Shown here: positions 1 to 11,614 of the stretch, one piece after another
Layout: every line of letters begins with the position of its first letter
How positions within the stretch are numbered: position 1 is the stretch's first letter
Assembly (NCBI RefSeq): GCF_012641435.1
Contig: NZ_JABAIJ010000015.1
Coordinates: 62,001-126,000, forward strand
Reading direction: 5' to 3'
Source: Rhizobium sp. P38BS-XIX
Lineage (GTDB): Bacteria; Pseudomonadota; Alphaproteobacteria; Rhizobiales; Rhizobiaceae
Length of the DNA stretch: 64,000 nt
Notes under the pieces: model-generated
Told to the model about the DNA's origin: nothing
The model's input: the letters and a program-made list of their open reading frames with translations, nothing else
The model's database searches: none
Made by a program: the position numbers and the translations under genes

Positions 1-860
1 GGCGCGGAACGGCCGCCACCGCTACGCGCCATTTCATGCAGCGCGGCAATGCGATTTTCGGTGTTCGGATGGGTGGAAAACAGATTGTCCATACGCTCGC
101 CGGAAAGCGGATTGATGATGAACATATGTGCCGTTGCCGGATGCCCTTCGGCCGCCTCGTTCGGGACATGCGCCGCACCACGCGCGATCTTGCCGAGCGC
201 GGAGGCCAGCGACAACGGATTGCCGCAGATCTCGGCGCCGCGACGGTCGGCGGAATATTCGCGCGTGCGGCTGATCGCCATCTGCACCAGCATCGCAGCC
301 AGGGGCGCGACAATCATCGCCGCGAGGACGCCGATCATGCCGAGAGGATTGTTGTTGTCGCGGCGGCCGCCAAAGAAGAAGGCGAAGTTGCCGAGCATGG
401 AAATGGCGCCGGCAAGCGTCGCCGTGATCGTCATGGTCAGCGTGTCGCGGTTCTGGACGTGGGCAAGCTCGTGCGCCATCACGCCGGCCACTTCGTTCGG
501 CGTCAGCGCGTGCAGAAGACCTGTCGAGGCGGCAACGGCGGCATTTTCCGGATTGCGGCCCGTAGCAAAGGCATTCGGCTGCGGGCTGTCGTAGAGATAG
601 ACCTTCGGCATCGGCAGGCCGGCATTGCGGGAGAGATCGCGGACGATCCGGTAGAATTCCGGCGCGCTGCGCTCATCCACCTCCTGCGCTCCGTAGGTGG
701 AGAGCACCATCCGGTCCGAATTCCAGTAGGAAAAGAAATTCATGCCGGCGGCGACGACGAATGCGATCAACATGCCCGATTGACCACCAATCAGAAAGCC
801 TACGCCCATGAACAGGGCGGTCATGAAGGCAAGCAGCATGGCAGTACGCATGAGATTCAT
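1..860 (-). CDS. htpX: Protease HtpX (zinc metalloprotease), 3' end outside window
   Basis: Inner-membrane M48 zinc metalloprotease that degrades damaged membrane proteins during envelope stress. The protein starts MNLMRTAMLLAF and has two hydrophobic segments near residues 4-24 and 28-45. The zinc site HELAH is at about residues 130-134, another hydrophobic pair lies at about 150-195, and the third zinc ligand sits in the REYSADRRGA stretch near residue 202. About 286 residues are visible; the C-terminal end is beyond base 1. The start ATG at 860 follows a GGAGACCCC stretch. The motifs make the identity secure; only the truncation by the window edge is unusual. Confidence 0.95.
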   Translation of the reverse strand, partial: MNLMRTAMLLAFMTALFMGVGFLIGGQSGMLIAFVVAAGMNFFSYWNSDRMVLSTYGAQEVDERSAPEFYRIVRDLSRNAGLPMPKVYLYDSPQPNAFATGRNPENAAVAASTGLLHALTPNEVAGVMAHELAHVQNRDTLTMTITATLAGAISMLGNFAFFFGGRRDNNNPLGMIGVLAAMIVAPLAAMLVQMAISRTREYSADRRGAEICGNPLSLASALGKIARGAAHVPNEAAEGHPATAHMFIINPLSGERMDNLFSTHPNTENRIAALHEMARSGGGRSA

Positions 861-936
861 TAAAGGGGTCTCCAAAACATCTGTCGTCCAAACCTTTTTC
901 TTTCCGTCCGGACGCGCCGGAGCGGATTCAAAAAGC

Positions 937-986
937 AGAGCATGATGTCGCCCGAAAACCGTTCACACTTTTCGGCATCATGCTCT
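937..986. repeat. Rhizobial palindromic intergenic repeat, copy 1
   Basis: A 50-base imperfect palindrome whose arms are AGAGCATGATG (937-947) and CATCATGCTCT (976-986), with an inner CCGAAAA...TTTTCGG pairing. Related copies lie at 54734-54783 and 59801-59845. It sits between htpX and the next plus-strand gene, overlapping only the upstream extension of that reading frame. Such repeats are common between genes in Rhizobiaceae; their function is not established. Confidence 0.8.
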
Positions 987-1037
987 ATGATTTGGCTATT
1001 CCGCCGCCTAATTCAACAGTTCCAGGCCGATCAGATC

Positions 1038-1265
1038 ATGCAGACAGCCGATAACGACAATAAACTCGACGCCGAAGCCGGTGAAATCACTCACAAGCCA
1101 CTATCGCCTGCGGCCAAGCGCGCGCTTGCCGAAGCCGAGGAGCGCCGCAAGGCACAGGAAGCCCAGGCTCAGGCCGAACCCCCCGCGGAAATCGGCGGCC
1201 GCGGCGGCGCCGACCCCGCACGCTTCGGTGATTGGGAAATCAACGGCCGGGCGATCGATTTTTGA
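1038..1265 (+). CDS. SdhAF4-like succinate dehydrogenase assembly factor (DUF1674)
   Basis: A 75-residue protein of the DUF1674/SDHAF4 family, which in mitochondria and bacteria binds the flavinated SdhA subunit during assembly of succinate dehydrogenase. The N-terminal half is charged and low in complexity. The C-terminal 25 residues carry the family signature EIGGRGGADPARFGDWE followed by NGRAIDF. The frame is open upstream to 942, but that part runs through the palindromic repeat, so the internal ATG at 1038 is the likely start. It stands alone between htpX and an unrelated small ORF. The family call is firm; the SDH role here rests on the family. Confidence 0.85.
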   Translation: MQTADNDNKLDAEAGEITHKPLSPAAKRALAEAEERRKAQEAQAQAEPPAEIGGRGGADPARFGDWEINGRAIDF

Positions 1266-1336
1266 TTCTTAAGTATATTAGCGACCAGACAGAGAATCAT
1301 TTAGAATAATATCTTCGGCAATTGATGGAGATATTA

Positions 1337-1717
1337 ATGCGAAAGAGTTCGAACTGGGGTAACTCCGTTTGGCCAAAGCCCGCTGCTTCAATTAAACCAA
1401 AGAATTTTTCTCAGGCCGGGTTTAATAAAGAGCTCGCGATAACTGCTTTGCATACCGGTGTTTTGCTGACTTTAACTTACGATGGCCTTCCCCGTGTAGT
1501 TGAGGTCCATACTGTTGGAGTAACTACTGCTGGGCGTGCCGCAATGAGCGCCTATCAGATAGATGGCCAAAGCAATACGCCTCCCATACCCGATTGGCGA
1601 CTCTTTTGCTTTGATGAATGTTTTAACGTTGCCATTACAAGTACTAAGGCAAATTCACCACGTGCAGGTTACAAAAGAAGAGCGAAGCCGTTCGGAAAAA
1701 TTGACGCCGAGATATGA
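1337..1717 (+). CDS. Uncharacterised small protein, AT-richer than neighbours
   Basis: A 126-residue protein I cannot name with certainty. Residues from about 30 on read as a compact domain (ALHTGVLLTLTYDGLPRVVE, later VTTAGRAAMSAYQIDGQS, PDWRLFCFDECFNV and GYKRRAKPFGKIDAEI). Its tyrosine/arginine/valine-glutamate pattern resembles the short WYL-like proteins scattered through rhizobial genomes. ATG 1337 is chosen because GGAG at 1327-1330 is correctly spaced; TTG 1322 and ATG 1325 are alternatives without a good ribosome site. Base composition is visibly richer in A and T than the surrounding genes, which suggests an acquired gene. It converges on acs. Confidence 0.6.
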   Translation: MRKSSNWGNSVWPKPAASIKPKNFSQAGFNKELAITALHTGVLLTLTYDGLPRVVEVHTVGVTTAGRAAMSAYQIDGQSNTPPIPDWRLFCFDECFNVAITSTKANSPRAGYKRRAKPFGKIDAEI

Positions 1718-1757
1718 AAATCCCGGCGCCTTGTCGTTTAAGAAGCAGAATTTTTAG

Positions 1758-3716
1758 CTACGCCGCATCCGCCTTGTTCTGCCTGTTGGCGATCAGATCG
1801 TCCACCACAGCCGGATCGGCGAGTGTCGAGGTATCGCCAAGCGCGCCGAAATCGTCTTCGGCGATCTTGCGCAGAATGCGGCGCATGATCTTGCCGGAGC
1901 GGGTTTTCGGCAGGCCGGGGGTGAACTGGATCTTGTCCGGCGAGGCGATCGGGCCAATTTCGGCGCGGACGTGTTTCACCAGCTCCTGGCGCAGCGCATC
2001 CGAGCCTTCCTGGCCGACCATCAGCGTCACGTAGCAGTAGATGCCCTGGCCCTTGATCGAATGCGGATAGCCGACGACGGCGGCTTCGGACACGTGGCTG
2101 TGCGACACTAGCGCCGATTCCACTTCCGCCGTACCGAGACGATGGCCCGAGACGTTCAGCACGTCGTCAACGCGACCGGTGATCCAGTAATAGCCATCCT
2201 CGTCACGGCGGCAGCCGTCGCCGGTGAAATACTTGCCCTTGTAGGTGGAGAAGTAGGTCTGGATGAAGCGCTCGTGGTCACCATACACGGTACGCATCTG
2301 GCCGGGCCAGCTGTCGGCGATGACGAGATTGCCGTCGACGGCGCCTTCCAGCACATTGCCTTCGCCATCTACCAGCTGCGGCTGCACGCCGAAAAAGGGC
2401 AGAGTGGCAGAGCCCGGCTTCAGATCGGTCGCGCCCGGAAGCGGCGTGATCATGTGACCGCCGGTTTCAGTCTGCCACCAGGTATCGACGATCGGGCAAC
2501 GGCTATCGCCGACCACCTTGTAATACCATTCCCATGCTTCCGGATTGATCGGCTCGCCGACCGTGCCGAGCAGGCGCAGGCTGGAGCGGGACGCGCGCTT
2601 GACGAACTGATCGCCGGCACCCATCAACGAGCGGATCGCCGTCGGTGCAGTATAAAAGATGTTGACCTTGTGCTTGTCGATGACATCCCAGAAGCGGCCC
2701 TGATCGGGGTAATTCGGTACGCCTTCGAACATCAGCGAGGTCGCGGCATTCGCCAGCGGCCCGTAGACGATATAGGAATGGCCGGTCACCCAGCCGACAT
2801 CGGCCGTGCACCAGTAGATATCGCCGGGGTGATAATCGAACGTATATTCGTGCGTCATCGCCGCATAGACGAGATAGCCGGCCGTCGTGTGCAGCACACC
2901 CTTCGGCTTTCCGGTGGAACCGGAGGTGTAGAGGATGAAAAGCGGATCCTCCGCCTTCATCTTCGCTGGCGGACAATCGGCTTTCACCTTGCCGATTTCC
3001 TCGTGATACCAAAGATCGCGGCCAGCTTCCCAGGCGATCTTGCCGCCGGTGCGACGCACCACGAGAACATTCTTGACCGCGACCTTCTGCTTGGCAGCGA
3101 TCTTGATCGCGGTATCGGTGTTTTCCTTCAGCGGAATGGATTTGCCGCCGCGAACACCTTCGTCGCAGGTGATGACGAAGGTTGATTCGCAATCGACGAT
3201 GCGACCGCCCAGAGCTTCCGGCGAAAAGCCGCCGAAGACGACCGAATGCACGGCACCGATGCGGGCGCAGGCGAGCATCGCATAGGCAGCTTCGGGGATC
3301 ATCGGCATGTAGATGGTAACGCGGTCGCCCTTCTTGACGCCCTGCTTTTTCAGGACGTTCGCCAACCGGCAAACCTGCTCGTACAGCTCGTTATAGGTGA
3401 CCTTCTTATCGATATAGGGATTGTCGCCTTCCCAGATGAAGGCAACGCGATCGCCATGTTTCTTCAGATGCCGGTCGATGCAGTTATAGGAGACGTTGGT
3501 CACGCCATCCTCGAACCATTTGATCGAAACCTTGCCGGTAAAGGACGTGTTCTTGACCTTTGTGTAGGGCTTGAACCAGTCGATGCGCTTGCCGTGCTTG
3601 CCCCAAAACTTGTCGGGATCCTGGACGCTCTGCTCATACCATTTCTGATATTTCGCCTTGTCGATCAACGCATGCGCCTTGACCGGCTTCGTCACCGGAT
3701 GAATCTTTTCCGACAT
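1758..3716 (-). CDS. acs: Acetyl-CoA synthetase
   Basis: AMP-forming ligase that turns acetate, ATP and CoA into acetyl-CoA via acetyl-adenylate. Its 652 residues match the family length. The adenylate-forming signature YTSGSTGKPKG is near residues 261-272. The C-terminal motif KTRSGKIMRRILRKIA near 605-620 contains the lysine (about 610) that is the target of protein acetylation control in this family. The start MSEKIHPVTKP is standard. The gene is divergent from trcR across a 222-base promoter region and converges on the small ORF at 1337. It lets the cell use acetate and feeds the same acetyl-CoA pool as AccD and PHB turnover. Confidence 0.97.
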   Translation of the reverse strand: MSEKIHPVTKPVKAHALIDKAKYQKWYEQSVQDPDKFWGKHGKRIDWFKPYTKVKNTSFTGKVSIKWFEDGVTNVSYNCIDRHLKKHGDRVAFIWEGDNPYIDKKVTYNELYEQVCRLANVLKKQGVKKGDRVTIYMPMIPEAAYAMLACARIGAVHSVVFGGFSPEALGGRIVDCESTFVITCDEGVRGGKSIPLKENTDTAIKIAAKQKVAVKNVLVVRRTGGKIAWEAGRDLWYHEEIGKVKADCPPAKMKAEDPLFILYTSGSTGKPKGVLHTTAGYLVYAAMTHEYTFDYHPGDIYWCTADVGWVTGHSYIVYGPLANAATSLMFEGVPNYPDQGRFWDVIDKHKVNIFYTAPTAIRSLMGAGDQFVKRASRSSLRLLGTVGEPINPEAWEWYYKVVGDSRCPIVDTWWQTETGGHMITPLPGATDLKPGSATLPFFGVQPQLVDGEGNVLEGAVDGNLVIADSWPGQMRTVYGDHERFIQTYFSTYKGKYFTGDGCRRDEDGYYWITGRVDDVLNVSGHRLGTAEVESALVSHSHVSEAAVVGYPHSIKGQGIYCYVTLMVGQEGSDALRQELVKHVRAEIGPIASPDKIQFTPGLPKTRSGKIMRRILRKIAEDDFGALGDTSTLADPAVVDDLIANRQNKADAA

Positions 3717-3832
3717 TGTTTCCTCCTCAAATCCTCACACCCCTCTCGCAATGGCGGGTGCTGTTTCCGGGCCATAAATAGCAGGTCAAACTACGACAGC
3801 AATTGGACAAAGTGCATTTCATGCGCAAAGAA

Positions 3833-3861
3833 TTGCAATTCCGCGACACTATCGTTATATA
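3833..3861 (+). promoter_or_regulatory. Candidate sigma-70 promoter for trcR
   Basis: TTGCAA (3833-3838) and TATATA (3856-3861) are separated by exactly 17 bases, which fits the rhizobial housekeeping pattern. It lies about 75 bases ahead of the trcR ATG in the acs/trcR divergent region. Found by pattern only. Confidence 0.5.
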
Positions 3862-3938
3862 GGGCCGTATTTCCCGGACATTGTGGTGTTACACCCCGGA
3901 CCGCGACACCGGCGCGGACTGACAGAAGGACTATATCC

Positions 3939-4646
3939 ATGGCTCAACAATTGCTCATGCCGAAGGCAACCGCCATCTGGCTTGTCGACAATACAGCCTT
4001 GTCATTCGACCAGATCGCGCAGTTCTGCAAGCTGCACCCGCTCGAAGTGAAGGCCATTGCCGATGGCGAAGCCGCACAGGGCATCAAGGGCCTCGACCCG
4101 ATCTCGACCGGCCAGCTGACGCGTGACGAAATCGCCCGCGCGGAAGGCAATCCGAACTACAAGCTCAAGCTTTCCGAGCCGAAGGTTCGCGTGCCGGAAT
4201 CCAAGCGCCGCGGCCCGCGCTACACGCCGGTCTCCAAGCGTCAGGATCGCCCGAACGCCATTCTCTGGCTGGTGCGCAATCATCCCGAACTCAAGGATGC
4301 CCAGATTTCCCGCCTCGTCGGCACCACGAAGTCGACCATCGAGCAGATCCGCGACCGTTCGCACTGGAACTCGGCCAACCTGGCGCCGATGGACCCTGTA
4401 ACGCTCGGTCTCTGCAGCCAGATCGACCTCGACATGGAAGTGGAAAAGGCCGCCAAGGGCCGTCCGCTGCCGACCGCTGCCGAACTCGGCGCGACCCTGC
4501 AGCCCGCCCAGGAAACGGAGAAGCTCGGCTTCAGCTATGAGCGTGACGAGCCCAAGGAAAAGGAAATCGACGCCGACGCCGTTTTCGCCAAGCTCAAGTC
4601 GCTGAAGTCGACCACACCGGACGACGAAGACGACGATCAGTTCTGA
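3939..4646 (+). CDS. trcR: Cell cycle transcriptional regulator TrcR (DUF1013)
   Basis: A 235-residue protein of the DUF1013 family, restricted to Alphaproteobacteria and named TrcR as a cell-cycle-linked transcriptional regulator. The N-terminal part (MAQQLLMPKATAIWLVDNTA) is the conserved family opening. A central helix-turn-helix-like stretch at about residues 103-140 includes NAILWLVRNHPEL and VGTTKSTIEQIRD. The C-terminus is very acidic, ending DDEDDDQF. ATG 3939 was chosen over upstream in-frame starts because the conserved family sequence begins there. It is monocistronic, with a strong terminator just after the stop. The DNA-binding role is inferred from the family. Confidence 0.88.
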   Translation: MAQQLLMPKATAIWLVDNTALSFDQIAQFCKLHPLEVKAIADGEAAQGIKGLDPISTGQLTRDEIARAEGNPNYKLKLSEPKVRVPESKRRGPRYTPVSKRQDRPNAILWLVRNHPELKDAQISRLVGTTKSTIEQIRDRSHWNSANLAPMDPVTLGLCSQIDLDMEVEKAAKGRPLPTAAELGATLQPAQETEKLGFSYERDEPKEKEIDADAVFAKLKSLKSTTPDDEDDDQF

Positions 4647-4670
4647 GATCGGACGATTTGATTTTCATGA

Positions 4671-4698
4671 AGCCCCGGTTTTCGACCGGGGTTTTTTG
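4671..4698 (+). terminator. Rho-independent terminator of trcR
   Basis: CCCCGG (4673-4678), a TTTTCGA loop, CCGGGG (4686-4691), then a run of six T. It lies 25 bases past the trcR stop, between convergent trcR and yggS. Confidence 0.9.
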
Positions 4699-4706
4699 TT
4701 TGCGGC

Positions 4707-5366
4707 CTATCGCGCGCCGAAAATCGCGGATCCGACGCGGACGCTGGTCGCGCCGAAGGCGACGGCGATTTCATAGTCGCTCGACATGCCCATCGAAAGC
4801 TTTTCGACACCGGCCTGTGCGGCAAGTTTTGCCAGCAAGGCGAAATGCGGCCCCGGATTTTCCTCCGCCGGCGGAATGCACATCAGACCCTCGATCGAAA
4901 GCCCGAGCTCCTTGCGGCAAAGCTCAACAAAGGCGACCGTGTCGTCAGGTGCAATGCCTGCCTTTTGCGGCTCCAGACCGGTGTTGACCTGCACGTAGAG
5001 CCGGATGGCCTTGCCCTGCCGCTTCATTTCATCGGCAATAGCCCGCGCGATCTTTTCCCGATCGATCGTCTCGATGACATCGAACAATTCAACGGCATCA
5101 GCCACCTTGTTCGATTGCAGCGGCCCGATGAGGTGCAACTCGATCCCAGGCGTTTCGGCCTTGAGCTCCGGCCATTTGCCTTGGCTTTCCTGCACACGAT
5201 TTTCACCGAACACACGCTGGCCGGCTGAAATCGCCGGACGAATCTGGTCGGCATCGAACGTCTTGGAAACGGCTACCAGCTGCGCGGATCCGGCCGACCG
5301 GCCAGCCTGGCGCTCCGCCGCCGCGATATGGGAACGAACTTCGTTCAGGCGCTCTTGAAGTTCCAT
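4707..5366 (-). CDS. yggS: YggS/PROSC-family pyridoxal phosphate homeostasis protein
   Basis: Single-domain PLP-binding barrel protein (219 residues) that buffers cellular pyridoxal phosphate rather than catalysing a known reaction. The PLP lysine is Lys35 in QLVAVSKTF. The family motifs GENRVQE, HLIGPLQSNK and LSMGMSSDYEIA are all present. ATG 5366 is chosen because the conserved sequence starts there and CGAGGCGAAAAG precedes it; the frame is open for 34 more codons upstream without family similarity. It is divergent from leuS across about 200 bases. Confidence 0.93.
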   Translation of the reverse strand: MELQERLNEVRSHIAAAERQAGRSAGSAQLVAVSKTFDADQIRPAISAGQRVFGENRVQESQGKWPELKAETPGIELHLIGPLQSNKVADAVELFDVIETIDREKIARAIADEMKRQGKAIRLYVQVNTGLEPQKAGIAPDDTVAFVELCRKELGLSIEGLMCIPPAEENPGPHFALLAKLAAQAGVEKLSMGMSSDYEIAVAFGATSVRVGSAIFGAR

Positions 5367-5566
5367 CTTTTCGCCTCGATATTCACGCTTGCTTCTCAGA
5401 CTTTGCAGTAATGAGGGATACGGCCTTTGCCAAGGGTGAATGCGCCGGAATCCGGCTTTGCTTTGCAAGATAAAGCACTTGCTGCGACCGCTAAACTTGA
5501 CGCTTGGGTGGTTTCGTGGTGAAGGTCACGCCTTAATCCCCATGATTTTCCGGAATACAAGATCAG

Positions 5567-8186
<2,620 letters not shown>

Positions 8187-8197
<11 letters not shown>

Positions 8198-8708
8198 TAG
8201 ATTGTTCAAGTTCACCCGCATTGCTGCGGTGACATCCCTTGTGGCCGTAGCCGGCCTTCTATCTGCCTGCCAGGTTCGGCCGCTGTATGCTGTCAGCACC
8301 GGTGTAACGCAGAAGCTGTCGGAAGTATCCTTTTCGGATGTCGGCACGCGTGTAAGCCAGGAAGTCCGCAACCAGCTAGTCTTTATCGCTGGGCGCGGCG
8401 CGGGCGAAACGAAGACACCGAAATACAACGTTGACCTAAATGTCTCGTCTGGCACCGGTGGCGTGCTCTATCTGCCGTCTTCTGACACGTCAGGCGCTGG
8501 CCGGACCACCGTCAACGCATCCTTTACGCTGAAGGAAATCAGCACCGGCAAGGTCATCAAATCTGGCAGCCGCTCGGTGACGTCCCTCGTAGACTTCCCG
8601 ACGCAAGAATTTGCCAAGCTACGTGCAATCCGCGATTCGGAAGACCGCGCTGCTCGGGAAGTTGCCGAAATGGTGGCTGCGGATATCGCTGCCGCGCTCA
8701 GCCGCTGA
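8187..8708 (+). CDS. lptE: LPS assembly lipoprotein LptE
   Basis: Outer-membrane lipoprotein that plugs the LptD barrel and helps deliver lipopolysaccharide to the cell surface. The 173-residue product has a typical lipoprotein signal: basic start, hydrophobic core, then LLSAC with the lipidated Cys28. The mature part begins QVRPLYAV, as usual in rhizobial LptE. The start is TTG at 8187, inside the end of leuS (11-base overlap). This leuS-lptE-holA order is standard in Alphaproteobacteria and supports the call, since LptE sequences diverge widely. Confidence 0.87.
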
Positions 8709-8721
8709 GCACGAGTGCGGC

Positions 8722-9759
8722 ATGTCAGAAATCAAGTCTCACGAGTTTGACGGATTTCTGCAGAATGCCGCGCGCCATTACCGTATTTTCGTCATCTACG
8801 GGCCGGATCGCGGTCTTGTATCGGAACGGGCAAGCCAGATCGCCGCCAAGACCAGCGTCGATCTGACAGACCCCTTCTCGCTGATCAAACTCGACGTCAG
8901 CGATCTGCAAAGTGATGCGGGCCGCCTCCTTGATGAGGTCAATGCAATCGGTCTCTTTGGCGGGGAAAAGCTTGTCTGGATTCGCGGTGCCGCCAACGAG
9001 AAAACGCTTGTCGATTCCCTCCAGATCATTGCCGACAATCCACCGGATGCGAGCTTCGTCATCATTGAGGCCGGCGACCTCAAGAAGGGCTCGGGACTGC
9101 GCAAAATCGCCGAGCCGGCGCGCTCCGTCGCTACAATCCCCTGTTACGCCGATGATACCAGGGCACTCAACGCCTTGATCGACGCAGAACTTTCAGCTGA
9201 AAATCTCCGTATTGCGCCACCAGCCCGACAGGTATTGCTCGAATTGCTGGGCGGCGATCGCATCGCCTCGCGCAATGAGGTCCGAAAGCTTGCGCTTTAC
9301 TGTCGCGGGCAGGGGACGATCGAAGAAGATCATGTCATCGAGATTATCGGAGATGCGAGTGCCATATCAGCCGACGACGCCGTCGATGCCATTCTGAAGG
9401 GTGACGCGCAGACATTTCTACATGCGATGCAGAAAATCGCATCGTCCAAGGCGTCAATGTTTCTCGTTCTGCAGGGTTGCCTCAAGCAATTCCAATTGCT
9501 CGATACAATGCGGGCCGAGATGGACGAGAAGCGGGCGGCCCCCGCCCAAATCATGCAGTCGCATGGGCGCCATCTACATTTTCGGCGCAAACCAATCATC
9601 GAGCAGGCGCTCAAGACGTGGACCGCGCCGGCGATAGCGCGCGAAATGAACAGGCTGCAAGCGGCGATCCTGCAAACGCGCCAGCGCGCAAGTCTGGAAG
9701 ATACCATCGCCACACAGACCTTGCTGGCGACGACACTGCAGTCAGCCCGAAAGGGCTGA
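8722..9759 (+). CDS. holA: DNA polymerase III subunit delta
   Basis: Clamp-loader subunit that opens the beta sliding clamp. The 345-residue product begins MSEIKSHEFDGFLQ. It has the family pattern YRIFVIYGPDRGLVSERA near the N-terminus, an AAA+-like fold without a functional Walker A, and a helical C-terminal domain rich in arginine and glutamine. ATG 8722 lies 13 bases after the lptE stop; an ORF extension upstream overlaps lptE and lacks family sequence. It is convergent with parB and close to the proposed origin. Confidence 0.9.
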   Translation: MSEIKSHEFDGFLQNAARHYRIFVIYGPDRGLVSERASQIAAKTSVDLTDPFSLIKLDVSDLQSDAGRLLDEVNAIGLFGGEKLVWIRGAANEKTLVDSLQIIADNPPDASFVIIEAGDLKKGSGLRKIAEPARSVATIPCYADDTRALNALIDAELSAENLRIAPPARQVLLELLGGDRIASRNEVRKLALYCRGQGTIEEDHVIEIIGDASAISADDAVDAILKGDAQTFLHAMQKIASSKASMFLVLQGCLKQFQLLDTMRAEMDEKRAAPAQIMQSHGRHLHFRRKPIIEQALKTWTAPAIAREMNRLQAAILQTRQRASLEDTIATQTLLATTLQSARKG

Positions 9760-9870
9760 TGTTTCACGGCAAACGTTTTGGAAAATGCTCGGGAAATTGC
9801 GCAACTGTTTCCGCGTTAAACCATGCGAAAACAACGACATAGAGCGTTTCCCGATTTATGAAAAATCGAA

Positions 9871-9884
9871 GCTAAAGCTTTAGC
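9871..9884. other. Perfect 14-base palindrome over the parB stop codon
   Basis: GCTAAAGCTTTAGC reads the same on both strands and contains the parB stop (9880-9882). Just before it is a weaker hairpin CGATTT...AAATCG (about 9852-9868). Together they fill the gap between convergent holA and parB. There is no clear T-run, so I do not call it a terminator. Confidence 0.5.
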
Positions 9885-10764
9885 GGCGCTCCAGCAAACG
9901 GCAGATTTCTTCCAGCTGTTCCAAGGTCTTATAGGAAATCTTCACCTGGCCGCCATTGCCGCGATGATTGATCGCGACATCCAGCCCGAGCGTGTCGGAA
10001 AGCGTGCGCTCCAACGCTAGTGTATCGGAATCCTTTTCGTCCTTGCGGGCGCCAGCGGGGCGGGGATCGTTCTGTGCCTTGATATCGTTCTGCGCCAGAC
10101 GCTCGGCATCGCGAACCGACATGCCCTTGGACACGATCGTCCGCGCCAGTGCGGCGGGGTCTGAGGTCGATACCAGCGCCCTTGCGTGACCGGCCGAAAG
10201 GCTGCCGCCGGCCAGCATGTCCCGCACCGGATCGGGCAGCTTCAACAGACGCAGCGAGTTGGCGACATGGCTTCTGCTCTTGCCGATAATCTCGCCCAGA
10301 TCATTCTGCGTGTAGCCATGCTCAGCGATCAGCTGCTCGTAACCCAACGCTTCTTCAAGTGGATTGAGATCGGCACGCTGGACGTTCTCGACGATAGCAA
10401 TCTCGAGCGCCGTCTTGTCATCGACGTCACGAACGATGACTGGGATCTCGATCAAGCCGGCCAGCTGCGCCGCACGCCAACGCCGCTCACCTGCGATGAT
10501 TTCGTAGCGCTCCGTCGAAACGGTACGAACCACCACCGGCTGAACAATACCGTGCTGACGAATGGAACTCGCAAGATCATGCAGTTCCGTTTCGTCGAAG
10601 TAACGACGAGGATTTCTAGGGTTCCGGCTGATGAACTCGATGGGCACCAGGCGATCAGGATTGACGGCAGGACGACCGGCCTCGACAGGCGTCGGCTGAT
10701 CCATCTCACCGATGAGAGCCGCTAACCCGCGTCCGAGACGCCGTTTCGAAAGATCATCATTCAT
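9880..10764 (-). CDS. parB: Chromosome partitioning protein ParB
   Basis: CTP-dependent DNA clamp that loads at parS sites and, with ParA, segregates the origin region. The 294-residue product shows the canonical order: an N-terminal ParA-contact stretch KRRLGRGLAALIGE, the CTPase/ParB-N domain with the GERRWRAAQ arginine patch at about residues 91-99, and a central helix-turn-helix YTQNDLGEIIGKSRSHVANS. A C-terminal dimerisation region ends CRLLERR. It follows parA by 31 bases and is last in the eight-gene minus-strand run from hemE. Four parS-like sites lie in this window. Confidence 0.97.
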   Translation of the reverse strand: MNDDLSKRRLGRGLAALIGEMDQPTPVEAGRPAVNPDRLVPIEFISRNPRNPRRYFDETELHDLASSIRQHGIVQPVVVRTVSTERYEIIAGERRWRAAQLAGLIEIPVIVRDVDDKTALEIAIVENVQRADLNPLEEALGYEQLIAEHGYTQNDLGEIIGKSRSHVANSLRLLKLPDPVRDMLAGGSLSAGHARALVSTSDPAALARTIVSKGMSVRDAERLAQNDIKAQNDPRPAGARKDEKDSDTLALERTLSDTLGLDVAINHRGNGGQVKISYKTLEQLEEICRLLERR

Positions 10765-10795
10765 CGCCGATACTCACTCTGGAACAAATACTATA

Positions 10796-11602
10796 TCAGG
10801 CCGCAGCCTTCCGCTGGCGCTCGCGCTGGATCACTTCCGACGCAAGCTGCAGATATGCCTGACTTCCCGCACACTTCAGGTCGTAGAGGATAGCGGGCTT
10901 GCCGTAAGAAGGCGCCTCTGAAACGCGAACATTGCGTGGAATCAACGTATGGTAGACCTTTTCGCCCAAATGGGTGCGCACGTCATTGACGACCTGTTGC
11001 GCAAGGTTATTGCGTGAATCAAACATCGTCAGCACGATACCTTGGATATCCAGCGATGGATTGACCGTACGACGAACCTGATCGACCGTTTCAAGCAACT
11101 GGCTCAGCCCTTCAAGGGCGAAGAATTCACACTGCAGCGGCACCAGCACCGAATGGGCGGCAGCCATTGCATTCATGGTTAACAAATTGAATGATGGCGG
11201 GCAATCGACGAGGATATAGGAGAAAGCCAGCGCTTCGGAGCTATTCAATGCGCGGCGAAGCTTGAAAACGCGATCCGGTTGCTGCGCAATCTCCATCTCG
11301 ACGCCAAGCAGATCCATAGTCGAGGGCACGATGAAGAGATTTGGAACAGCCGTCTCCTGCACCGTCTCCAGAATCGTATGGCCGCCAGCCAGCAGATCGT
11401 AAGAAGATAGTTTGCGATCGCGGCGCTCTATTCCAAGGCCCGTGCTTGCATTCCCTTGCGGATCGAGATCGACAATCAGCACGCGCTCACCGATGGCAGC
11501 CAGCGCCGTCGCCAAGTTGATCGCGGTCGTCGTCTTTCCAACGCCGCCCTTTTGATTTGCGATGGTAATAATACGATTTCGCTCGCCGATCATCTGCCGC
11601 AT
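10796..11602 (-). CDS. parA: Chromosome partitioning ATPase ParA
   Basis: Deviant Walker-type ATPase that forms the nucleoid-bound gradient for origin segregation. The Walker A motif KGGVGKTTT is at about residues 18-26, followed by VLIVDLDPQGNASTGLG and the SYILVDCPPSFNLL Walker B region. I use ATG 11602 (MRQMIGERNR); TTG 11608 and ATG 11593 are in-frame alternatives, so the first three to five residues are uncertain. It starts 13 bases after the rsmG stop and leads directly into parB, suggesting one transcript. Confidence 0.96.
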   Translation of the reverse strand: MRQMIGERNRIITIANQKGGVGKTTTAINLATALAAIGERVLIVDLDPQGNASTGLGIERRDRKLSSYDLLAGGHTILETVQETAVPNLFIVPSTMDLLGVEMEIAQQPDRVFKLRRALNSSEALAFSYILVDCPPSFNLLTMNAMAAAHSVLVPLQCEFFALEGLSQLLETVDQVRRTVNPSLDIQGIVLTMFDSRNNLAQQVVNDVRTHLGEKVYHTLIPRNVRVSEAPSYGKPAILYDLKCAGSQAYLQLASEVIQRERQRKAAA

Positions 11603-11614
11603 ATCCAATTTCGG

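Noticed and set aside
942..1037. Upstream extension of the SdhAF4-like gene
   Set aside because: It runs through the palindromic repeat and has no family similarity; ATG 1038 is the sensible start.
2142..3185. Plus-strand reading frame opposite acs
   Set aside because: Antisense shadow; no family pattern.
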